Assembly: GCA_036897095.1 (NCBI GenBank)
Contig: JAYMSP010002513.1
Location: forward strand, 1 to 23,830
DNA: 23,830 bases
Direction of reading: 5' to 3'
Source: Plantago elongata
Lineage: Eukaryota; Streptophyta; Magnoliopsida; Lamiales; Plantaginaceae
Shown here: in pieces, positions 1-9,200 of the stretch
Layout: each line of letters opens with the position of its first letter
Position numbering within the stretch: position 1 is the first letter of the stretch
Notes under the pieces: generated by a model
The model's input: only the letters and a program-made list of their open reading frames with translations
What the model was told of the DNA's origin: nothing
Database searches by the model: none
Position numbers and translations under genes: made by a program

Positions 1-149
1 ACTTCTATAATATTATGTTTGGTTTGTATTGTTCAGTACTTGAATTATATGCTTATCTACGCGTTTGAAAATACTTTAATGATATATGTATCGAAGTGTT
101 TGGAAGTTCGGTATTTTCCTTGACATCCGGACTAGGTCGGGGCCTTACA
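1..149 (+). mobile_element. possible 3' tail of a + strand LTR
   Basis: The segment ends in a GGTCGGGGCCTTACA-like string, which resembles the end of many plant LTRs (terminal ...TTACA). It is followed directly by sequence that reads as decayed gag on the other strand. No primer-binding site follows and the left end is outside the window. It could equally be part of the decayed internal region of the neighbouring gypsy element. Confidence 0.2.
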
Positions 150-707
150 CCTTCCATATTTGATGGTATCTCTTGCTCGGCAAAGACTATCCAACTCGGG
201 AAGGAGTGGGGTCTCGGTGGTACGGTCATCGGCTCCCCTACCCTCCTCCCGGTGCGGTTGTCGAGTTCGCTCCTCTTCCTGAGCGACATTGGCCCTCTGA
301 TTGATGACTTCCCTTAGGTCTTCCTCTTGATCTCGGGGGTTGGTCTGGCTACTACGCCGAGTAGCCGCAGATCGGCCGATTTTTCTAGACTGTTGCTGAC
401 CTTGGGAAGCCTCTTTGACACGATATTGTGCTTGTTTATTTTGTGCATTTTTACCTTATGGGACCATCCCCGCATGCTTTTTGAGTTCAATGAGTAGGAC
501 ACTCTTTAGTGGTGGTGGTCGGGCAGGCGATGCCTCATGGGAGTTGGAGGCAAAGCCCCCCTCTTGATCCTCGACCCTTGGATCAGCCTGGGCGGACGGC
601 TTGGGGTTGGCACTGCGTGTTCGGCCTGCTACGTTAGGATTAGCAATTGAGGCCGAATCTCTTGAATTTTTTGCGGTTTTACGTTTCCGAGGCTGCCTTG
701 GGGCCAT
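150..707 (-). pseudogene. decayed gag start of the gypsy element
   Basis: The ATG at 707 opens a reading frame beginning MAPRQPRKRK, rich in basic residues, Pro and Ser, which stops at 456. Coding character appears to continue in a second frame (about 502-314) and a third (about 289-150). The third contains SFPSWIVFAEQEIPSNM, similar in layout to the PF..WI..EPLP stretch that precedes the retrotransposon gag domain in plant gypsy polyproteins. At least two frameshifts are therefore needed to follow the product. The capsid domain proper, zinc knuckle, protease and later domains are absent from the window. The gene is almost certainly non-functional. Confidence 0.5.
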
Positions 708-724
708 GACTTTTCGTGCCGAGA

Positions 725-741
725 CCCACAGACGGCGCTAA
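725..741 (-). other. primer-binding-site-like motif of the gypsy element
   Basis: On the - strand this reads TTAGCGCCGTCTGTGGG, directly after the LTR terminus at 742 and 18 nt before the gag ATG. GCGCCGTCTGTGGG-type sequences are common at this position in plant gypsy elements. I cannot name the priming tRNA with certainty. Confidence 0.5.
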
Positions 742-1420
742 TGTGATATGGGGTAAAGCGTCTAAGTATTTAGGCTAAGAAAGATTACTACTAATCCGAT
801 TGCAAGGACCAAAGCAACGCTCCTCGGAAATGAGACCTTCAGGGAAAGTGGCGGGTTAGACCCTTTAATACCGATCTGCCTAAGAAAAACTGGTACGACA
901 CGAATTAGCGTGTAGTCGGATGTAAGTGATCCGAGTAGACGTAGATAGAAGTATATTAGTGGTAGTTGACTTACTTAATTATGAGTAAATGCCCATGTAT
1001 TTATAGTAGAATCTCCGGGAGACCGGCCTCCGACCGTTGTTGCCGGTTGGTCGGGTTATCCTTGAGTTGACATGTGTCATCGGCGGCACGTGTCAGAGTG
1101 TAATCAGGCGGGACTCCGGGACTGTGCGACTGGTCATATTAGAGCTTTGATGGTCAGCTCCCTGGCAATTTTACATTCTGGATCTTTGATAAGTCAATAT
1201 GGTTGGACCTGTTTGGGTAGGGTCGGTCCGAACGTAAAGGAGTCTGTGATGTTACTACCATCATCGTTCTTGGTCGGCCCTAAGAGAGCCTGCTAGAATG
1301 TTCGGCTCCTTGGTCAGAAGGGATAACATGAGTTATCACGACCTTAGTTATCGCACTCTGTCGCGATCCTGTCTTAATAGGCGGAGTGGGAAGAGAGGAC
1401 TCATTTGTATATATCAAACA
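742..1420 (-). repeat. 5' LTR of the gypsy element (about 679 bp)
   Basis: The + strand begins TGTGATAT and ends ATATCAAACA, giving the expected TG...CA ends with an imperfect terminal inverted repeat. On the - strand a TATA-like CTATAAATA lies near 1005-997, a plausible LTR promoter position. The inner boundary is fixed by the adjoining primer-site motif and gag start. The outer boundary at 1420 is inferred from the matching ends, because no second LTR is available. Confidence 0.55.
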
Positions 1421-1889
1421 ATTTATAATGTAAGTACGTCGTTCGAACTGTTAGAGAGAACATTCAATTTAACTTTACAAACTGTTTAGTATATAATTGA
1501 ATGGGAAACGGAAAACTCAAAATTTTATGTCAACAACACAATTTGAATTGAGTTTTCTCAAATCAAATCGTATCTCAAACAATCACTTATATATGAAACA
1601 AGAGGTTTACGATTTATAAAGACAACCAAACTCGAATATGTGAGAACATGTTAGAAAAGAGAATTGGTTATGGAATGTTAATATATTGTTTAACAAGTTC
1701 ATCTTTATCGCATTTTATTTGATCTGTTTTAATTTTGCCTTTCTATATTTTAAATGAAAAAATCATCTCATACTTTATACACCATTTCATATTTTATCCC
1801 CTATTTATCATACTTTATACACTTTATTTCATATTTTAACAACATCTCTCATACTTCATTCATTTTTCTCTTACAACTTGGATTATATA
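1421..1889. other. AT-rich intergenic stretch, no gene seen
   Basis: No credible coding region is visible. Between about 1745 and 1880 the phrase CATACTTTATACAC recurs in a T-rich context that resembles the interior of the adjacent Stowaway MITE. It may be the remains of a related copy, but no terminus is visible. Confidence 0.4.
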
Positions 1890-2126
1890 CTCGCTCCGTC
1901 CCAACTTGGAAGTCCCGAATTTCATTTTGGACTGTCTTAAATTGAAAGTCTCATTTCCTTAAATATAAATTTTTTCTAATACTTTATAATTATCTCTCAT
2001 ATTTTATTCACTATCTTTTTTACTTTATTCAATCACATTCATATTTTATTATCTTCTTACCTACTTTATTTATTTTTTTAAATTTATATCCGATCCCACA
2101 AAAATTTCAATTTAGGACGGAGAAAG
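1890..2126. mobile_element. Stowaway-type MITE (Tc1/mariner superfamily), 237 bp
   Basis: The left end reads CTCGCTCCGTCC and the right end GGACGGAGAAAG, whose complement is CTTTCTCCGTCC. These match the CTCCCTCCGTCC consensus of plant Stowaway elements. The element is flanked by TA on both sides (1888-1889 and 2127-2128), the expected target duplication. The interior is AT-rich and non-coding, so mobilisation would depend on a transposase supplied elsewhere. Confidence 0.85.
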
Positions 2127-2191
2127 TAATAAGGACAACGTAAAGATTAAACCGGGTATATAATTTTTAGTGTCAAAATTATAAGTTATAA

Positions 2192-3131
2192 GACCATTTC
2201 CAACCCTTATACTCTATCAAACTGCCACGTCAACATTCCACTAACAATAAACTCTATCACACTCTCCATCTCCACCCTCAAACTCTTTCATACTCACTTT
2301 TTCGTTTTGTTTTCTCATTTATTTTTAAACTATACTATTCTTTTGTATTTTTATTAAATCTAAATAATTTGAAGTTCTTATTTATTTTTTGTATTTCATT
2401 AATTAATTAAAATAATATAATATTAAAATTTAAAATTATAATATTCAAGAATAAAAATGATACAATATTAAAATAATAAAAAAGAATACAATACCTGAGA
2501 TAAAATATTACATTATATTCGGGAATAAACGATACAATACTAAGATAATAAAAATATTACAATACTTTAGATAAAAGATTACATTACATAACTTAAAACA
2601 CTACTGGATGAAATTAAACTACTACTTTGCATCCTCCTCAACGGCCTTTTCTAGGTCATCCTCGGATTTGTTATACCACATTGTGACAACTTCTTCGGGT
2701 TGTTCGCCTTATCTAATCAGTTTATCAAATTTTGTTCATCAGAGAATCCGTTCAATCGATCCAATTTGATGTACGGCATTGCAAAATGATTTGATAGAGC
2801 ATATATGGTAACGTCACGGTGGTCAATGAAGTTTTTAATATTTTTATTTATCGTTTGTTTGTTTTCAGTTTTCACAATTTGTAATATTTTTATTTTCTTA
2901 AAGTACATTATTTTTATATATAGCATAATTTTTTTATATATAATATTTTAGTGAATTTGAGTGATACATATAGCATAATTTAAATAGATAGAGATAAAAT
3001 TGAACCAAACTGTCAAGAAATAAAATTAAACCAAAAAAATCAAAATAGAAAAGCGGCATAAAGAGCTATTAAATGCAGCTGTGGTATTGAGTAGGCCGTT
3101 TGATATATGTAATTTTAGCGTTGGAGAGGAT
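2192..3131. mobile_element. PIF/Harbinger-like non-autonomous element (about 940 bp)
   Basis: The left end GACCATTTCCAACCCTTATA continues to CTCTATCAAACTGCCA. The right end, read on the opposite strand, is ATCCTCTCCAACGCTAAAAT leading to TATATCAAACGGCC. The two are recognisable as an imperfect inverted repeat. TAA flanks both ends (2189-2191 and 3132-3134), the 3-bp TWA duplication expected of PIF/Harbinger. The interior is AT-rich with no intact transposase. A short coding-like remnant is visible on the - strand around 2690-2620. Family assignment rests on ends and duplication only. Confidence 0.55.
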
Positions 3132-3155
3132 TAAGTAAATAAATATCTTTTAAGG

Positions 3156-3162
3156 TATATAA
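3156..3162 (+). promoter_or_regulatory. probable TATA box of the F-box/kelch gene
   Basis: TATATAA in the context GGTATATAAGAG is the best TATA match upstream of the gene. It would place initiation near 3190 and give a leader of about 385 nt that is CT-rich near its 3' end. A closer but poorer alternative is the ATATATA near 3535, only about 40 nt before the ATG. The box lies 25 bp beyond the end of the Harbinger-like element. Confidence 0.45.
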
Positions 3163-3575
3163 GAGCTTCTAGAAGATAATCATCTGTTCCAGTGGGCAGT
3201 GACAAGACTACTAAACAGCATACCTTTTCCGTATCCCAATGTCCATTTCTTTCTTGTCTACATATTGGCCAGTTGAGCTTCTCTTCAGTCCCACACTTTT
3301 AAACCAAACCAATATCCGACCGAACATCAAAAGCATCATATCTCAAAACCTCATCTCCACTCATCCTTTTCTAAATCTTCATTTCCACCTTCTAGAAACT
3401 TTTTCCTTTATCATTTCCCATCCCTAAAAAGGAAACCAGCTTGATATATTAAAGCAAATCAACTTGATATATATCTTTCCTGTTTCTCCATCTCTATCTC
3501 TTCCATTCACTCATTCCTTCACCTTTCTCTGTACCATATATACACCCACACACTAAACAATTTTGTATACCCAAA

Positions 3576-4676
3576 ATGGTTATCTTACAACATTTACAAC
3601 AACAAAACATGGATCAGGATATATTCCCTGACCTTCCTTATGATGTTGGAGTTGAGTGTCTCATCAGGATTCCATACCACCACTTCTCTTCCGTTGCATC
3701 AGTCTGCAAGTCCTGGAAGTATCACCTCGACTTACCGGAATTCTGGGCTCGAAGGAAAGCTGCAGGCCTGGCCCGTAAGCTCATAGTCATGGCCCAGGCC
3801 CAGGTTGGATCCAACACAAACTCTATCTCCAAGTTCGTTAGCGCTACTATATTCAGGCTGACTGTTTTTGAGCCTGAAACGGGCTACTGGGCCGAGTTGC
3901 CTTTAATGGATTGCTTTGATGGGGTTCTGCCAATGTTTTGTCGGGTTGTTGGAGTCGGGCGGAGTTTGGTGGTCATGGGTGGGTGGAACCCGGTGACGTG
4001 GGAGGTTTTGGATGATGTGTTTGTTTACGATTTCGTGACCGACACGTGGCGACGTGGGGCGAGAATTCCGGGGTGTATGAGGTCGATGTTTGGGTGCGCG
4101 TCGGATTGTGAGCGGATGGTGTATGTGGCGGGAGGACATGATTACGAGAAGCGGGCGTTGAAATCGGCGTTGGTGTATGATGTGGTGGCGGATGAGTGGA
4201 CACATTTGCCTGACATGGCGAGAGAGCGTGATGAGTGTAAAGGTGCGGTCTTACATGGCAAGTTCCACGTCATTAGTGGATATGCCACGGATGAGCAAGG
4301 TGGATTTGGAACTAGTGCTGACGTGTTTGATGTGGCTGATTGTAAGTGGCTACCGGTTGAGGAACAGTTCTTACCAATCGCCATGAGGCCAGGACTCTGC
4401 CTCGATGGAGAAATGAAGTTTTACATGTGTGATAACGTCGACTTGATGATGTGGCAAGGATCTACGTGGCAAGTAGTGTGTAAGTTGCCAAGTGGTGTGA
4501 AGAACACGGGGTACGTGACCGCGTGGCAAGGGAAAGTGCTGGTGATGGGGAATGAAGGATTTAGTGCACCATACCATGCCTTCATTTTGGATTTGAAGAG
4601 CAAGAAGTGGGAAAAGATGGAGGCACAAGATCAATTCTGTGGTTATGTCCAATCTGGATGCTACTTGGAATTGTGA
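3576..4676 (+). CDS. F-box/kelch-repeat protein, KFB/KMD family
   Basis: This single-exon gene encodes 366 residues. An F-box spans about residues 17-60 (FPDLPYDVGVECLIRIPYHH, then SVCKSWK), the part that binds SKP1 in SCF ubiquitin ligases. Kelch repeats follow, with diagnostic blocks VVMGGWNP, VFVYDFVTDTW, VYVAGGHD, ALVYDVVADEWTHLPDM, RERDECKGAVLHGKFHVISG and DVFDVADCKW between about residues 120 and 275, plus further degenerate blade sequence to the end. Length and these blocks match Arabidopsis At1g80440, At1g15670, At2g44130 and At3g59940. Members of that family are reported to direct turnover of phenylalanine ammonia-lyase and, as KISS ME DEADLY proteins, of type-B response regulators; which substrate applies here cannot be read from sequence. 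Relatives begin close to the F-box, so the in-frame ATG at 3609 (MDQDIFPDLP) is the likelier conserved start, although the ATG at 3576 has a good context (AAAATGG). The gene is convergent with the MLN51 gene. Confidence 0.92.
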   Translation: MVILQHLQQQNMDQDIFPDLPYDVGVECLIRIPYHHFSSVASVCKSWKYHLDLPEFWARRKAAGLARKLIVMAQAQVGSNTNSISKFVSATIFRLTVFEPETGYWAELPLMDCFDGVLPMFCRVVGVGRSLVVMGGWNPVTWEVLDDVFVYDFVTDTWRRGARIPGCMRSMFGCASDCERMVYVAGGHDYEKRALKSALVYDVVADEWTHLPDMARERDECKGAVLHGKFHVISGYATDEQGGFGTSADVFDVADCKWLPVEEQFLPIAMRPGLCLDGEMKFYMCDNVDLMMWQGSTWQVVCKLPSGVKNTGYVTAWQGKVLVMGNEGFSAPYHAFILDLKSKKWEKMEAQDQFCGYVQSGCYLEL

Positions 4677-5220
4677 CTTGGATATTACAAACAATCAAGA
4701 ATTTGATGTTCTTTGTTATCTACCATGTATGTTTTCTTTCTGGTATGCATGGAAGGATCTGAGTTAAGTTTTTGGTGTAAATTGATCTAAAGAGCAAACA
4801 TAGTCCTGAGTGCTTCAGTTGCTAACAAGTAACAGTACGATAAAACAGTACGTAAGATTTTCCTCAGTTTTGTCCTTGGCCACTTCACATTTTCGTTTCT
4901 TGATTCAGAAGCAATGATCCAAATAAACAACTCAAGTACCAAAATGTGATCATTCACCGAGAGTTGCAAGCGATTGCCTACAATTGGCAGAAACATGTAA
5001 AACCTACATTGTATACATTCAAAACATTACAAGTAACCAAAAAGAGAGAGAAGCTCCTTGTACCTGTGAGTTTCGCACCGGGTTAGATTGACAAGGAAAC
5101 ATGCTTTCTCAATCACGATTCAGTGTATACTAAAATAGTCTCTTCTTTACTACAAATGTCCAACAACTATGCTCACAAGTGATGCCAACAGAAATAGCTC
5201 CTCAACCTTTCTTAACGTTA
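4677..5220. other. intergenic space between two convergent genes, with 3'-UTR sequence of the F-box gene
   Basis: No separate gene is visible. The first part must be 3' UTR of the + strand F-box gene; an AATAAA at 4922-4927 is a candidate poly(A) signal for it. The right part runs into the probable 3' UTR of the - strand MLN51 gene, whose end I could not place. The two transcripts could overlap tail to tail. Confidence 0.4.
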
Positions 5221-6207
5221 AGAATGAGGAGAAATATGATTATCTTCGTCATCAACAAAAGTTTTATACTCAAATTACAGATTGCACAAAGTTTCCCATT
5301 TTTTGGACAATATACATTTGATACCACGGAGTATTGCTAAACATTAATAGAAATTGTCTTTGGCTCAAATACAAACTCTGGACGACTCTGCAAATACTCT
5401 CAAAACATTAATGAACAAATCCCGACAGAAATCCAGTTGTCTAAAGAAAAGAACAGAAAATAAACTTTGGTTTCGCCAATTCAAGCATCAGCTGCAGTAC
5501 TTGTTATTCCAATATTTTCTGACAAGCCACCTAACAATCTTCTTGCGAGCTTCGAAAAAAGACTAATGCACAATAACCTGCACGACATTAGAGAGGAAGC
5601 CCCTTAATTTCTACCTAGCAATAGATATAGAGAGAATTAAAGCATTATAAAATAATGTTCACTTACAGCATCCAAGAACAAGAAACTGCTACCCGTCAAG
5701 CCACACGGTTCTTAGTTAAGCAGCAAGATCGGGCGGTCTCTTTTTCCACATATACCTGAGCAGAAACACATACCGGGAACAGCAGCATAAATACATTTAG
5801 TCAAGAAACAAGATGTATAAAAAGGATCAAATTACAAACGATTAGATTAATAATAAACAGTTTTCTCGGGCTTTTTAGCATTTGTTACAATGGAAAACAA
5901 AGCAAAAAAGAAATACACACCCTTCTCTTCTCCCAATTCCTCCACGAAGGGGGTAAAACAACCAAAAAGACCATTTTATAGCAAACAGAAAACCAAAGTC
6001 AGTAACAAAATCATTACCTAAATTAACCCAGAATATGCAGCAGCCCAAGGTGCTCCAGGTCACATGGAGACAACAGAAGGCCCTAGAATGCCATCACCAG
6101 AATTACTACCAAGAAACTCTGAAACAATCAACACATGGAAGATACATTTACTGCAACAATAGTTTATTAGATCCTCCAATGGCAACCGGATACAACATCA
6201 AGTTCCT
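5221..6207 (-). other. MLN51: probable 3' UTR of the MLN51 gene with two introns
   Basis: Downstream of the TGA at 6208, the - strand shows two consistent splice pairs. The first intron runs from 6017 (TTTAG|GTAATG) to 5756 (TTTCTGCTCAG|G), 262 nt and U-rich like the coding introns. The second runs from 5666 (GATGCT|GTAAGT) to 5578 (GTCGTGCAG|G), 89 nt, leaving an 89-nt exon at 5667-5755 and a last exon from 5577 downward. The first donor is 190 nt beyond the stop. The poly(A) site is not placed: no AATAAA was found on this strand here, so the left boundary given is arbitrary. Confidence 0.5.
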
Positions 6208-9200
6208 TCACTGGTCAAATTTCATTTCTGTATATCTTCGAGGATTCTTTTGCCTTTGACCAGATTCATCAGTTGCAACCTCTACAGTACCAAATAAACT
6301 GCTTAAGGAGCAAGGAAACTGCAGTTTACTTTAAGGCAAAAAGAATGTTATAGATCTTACCAGGCCTCTGAGCAGGGTTCCAATCATTACCAACATTTGT
6401 AGCATTATTTTCTTTGCTGCACAGTACTTTCTAGAGTTACCATTTGTTACCAAGAAACAAATTTTGAAGGACATAGCCATGGATAAAAGTTGCTGGCCAA
6501 AGTAGAGACAAAATAACTGATTTTTTTTGGAATTCAATCTACCTTGGGGTGGCGGCAGTTATGGCAGATGACTGGCCAGATGGCCGAGCGTGATAGGAAC
6601 CGTCAACATTGATATGTTGAGGAAAGAAATTTGGTCCCAGAGCTCCAGCAGCCCCAGCTAAAACTGGTAACCTGAATATACAATTATATTATGAGCTATA
6701 ATTCCAATTAACTGACACAAGAACAGTTTAGATGATAGAGAGCGAACAACATTTGGCATAACTCAAGATGGAGTAACCAAAGTTGTAAGATAAAATGGAG
6801 ATTTGAGGAAGACCACAACAAAGAAAAACTCAGCTAATGTAGTAGCATTACCAAGTCATTTCAGAATTCCCCCGACCACCAACATATCCAGGGAAAGCCA
6901 TGCCGACTGCAGGAACTCCCATTCCACCTGGATGCTGGGCTCCAAATTGCATGACTGTTAAATTCCATTAGAAAGTAAAAAGTAAATGATTTTGACCCAA
7001 CAAGTCTCATTTTTTCAACCAAGAAAACAAGAATGAGGAAATATAGAAGTGAAGAACTAAAAGTGGCCAAAGGAAGTACATAACCAATTAATATGTCAGG
7101 AATTGGCCCAAATTTTATATTAAATGCACGCATGGTTCCAACAGAATAACGTCAGCAGTCACATCTTACTCCTCTTTATAAAATTGTAACTCCCAACATA
7201 TCCCAGTTTACTCCCACTTTAACTTAAAAATCATTTCGCATGAAATTCGTATGTGTCAATTATTCAACTACCATAACTTGGCAGAAGGGCCTAAAAAGGT
7301 TTTCTCAAGGTAAAAGTAAAACTGCTTTTAAAAAGCAAAGTGAAAAGATACTATTGATTTAACTGACTTACTGACATAGCATCATGAAATTCTGATGTGA
7401 GCATTACGGAACTGTAATTTTTTTTGATGCTTCTTGCATGAAGACAGTAGGCTATAGATATAGAACTACGGAGAATATGTTCAACACTCTACATTTTTTC
7501 AAAACTGTATTCTTGATCAAGGCGAGATTTTTTCGTGTGTGTGTGTCTGTTGAATTTAAAATTTCCATCTTAGGGAATACCAGCTATGTTACATTACCTG
7601 GCAAGAAAGTAGGGAAGTTTTGATCACCACGACCACTCCCCATATTTCCTGAAGCGCCCATAACCTGAGGTCCACCATACATGAAAGAAGCCCTACCGCT
7701 GCCTTGTAACGTGCCTTTACCTTTAGCAACCAATGCAGTCTTGGTACCTAAATCGGATTGAGGTTCCACCTCACCAGATTCAATATTTTTCACAGCTCCA
7801 GTAGATCGTGGTGGAGACAAAACCTGTGGACTACGCGTTGACGGCTGAGCAGAGGCTTGGACAGAAAATTGACCGCGGGTTTGACCAGAGTTCCTCTGGG
7901 AAGCTTGCACCTGGCTAACAGGACGGACTCTGTTGGCTTGGTTATTGGGGACAGCTGATTGATAGGACATCTGTGGCAAGGAAGTTAATCCTCTTCCTTG
8001 GCTATATCCTGGCATTTGTGCAGTGTTTGCAGATTTTGCAGAAGAGTCATCAATGTATAGATTATTCATGCCAACAGAATCAACTTTGTTCTTCCCTCTC
8101 ATGTTAGAATTCTCCTCCATTGCTGATGGCTGGCCATTTCGACTGTGTGTGCCGCCTTGTACATCCCTCTTGTGAGAGACATTAACGTCCTTAGCAGAAG
8201 AGCTAGAGGGATAAAATGGAGGAGAAGCAACACTCAAATTGGATGAGACCTGTTTCCTGGGTTGCTCGGACTCTGCATTTGACATAGGTTCACTGGCTCT
8301 TGAGGAACTGTCATAGGAATGTTTCTCACCTGATCTCCCAGTCCTGTAAAAAAGAAAAAGATTATCACAACTGATGATCTTGGACTGGAAGGTAATTGAA
8401 AAGGAGAGAGAAGAATAATTTACTTACTGTTTGTTTTGCGTTTGAGGCACATCATTGTCATTCTTGAAAGATGGCTGATACCTTCGAGGTCCCCGGCCTC
8501 TCCCACCCTTAGGAGCACCCCTGGGAGCATTGTTATTATTGTTATTGTTGTTGCTGTTGTTGTTGTTATAATTCTGGGCGTCACTGTTGATGAACTCCCT
8601 GGGCTCTCTCGGCCGATTTCCCTGTGCATATACGCGATCAGCGCCTTTACTCCTGCCGCGTCCTCTACCACGACCCCTTGAACCCCTTCTACGCTGGATA
8701 GCATAGATTAACATCAAAAGGTTAAAAATTAAAGGAGAGACAAGGATAAATAGAAGAACAGATGAAGTAACAGATGGATAAGGTGATCACCTCATCATTA
8801 TGTCTTTCTTTCGAAGTTAGCTCCTCAAATTTATCATGCCCCCATTTCCTTTCATCTTTAGACTCCCACAACTTTCTTCCTCCAAGCATTCGTCTGAGGA
8901 CACCATTACCCAAACAGAATGAGATATGAATTTTGAAAGAAAAATTCAAAAACTAAATATGTCAGGAAATGTTATCGTTAAGAGAAATGGAAAACGGAGT
9001 CTCATAAACTCTGTGATGAAAATCAAGTATCAATCACAACTTGGGAGACAGGGTACTCGTCATATCATTCACAATTATTAAACGAAATGAAACTGTCAAG
9101 TACATGTGCCATTTTGCAGTCAGGGAGCAACTGTGCTAGTATGACAAATTTCACGAATCACAGCTACTAATATGACATATGCTTACTTTTTGCAAGGCAA

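Larger units (their letters stand above)
150..1420 (-). mobile_element. Ty3/gypsy-type LTR retrotransposon, 5' part, running off the left edge
   Basis: Read on the - strand, the order is LTR (1420 to 742), a primer-binding-site-like motif with the core GCGCCGTCTGTGGG, then an ATG-started gag beginning at 707. This is the standard 5' organisation of a plant gypsy element. The internal region continues leftward but is broken by frameshifts, and neither the pol region nor the 3' LTR is in the window. Gypsy assignment rests on this primer-site motif and the gag-like residues, not on an integrase or reverse transcriptase order that can be seen. Confidence 0.65.

Noticed and set aside
3903-4694. 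Several open frames antisense or out of frame to the F-box/kelch gene
   Set aside because: They are shadows of the GC-richer coding sequence. The + strand frame carries the F-box and kelch motifs.
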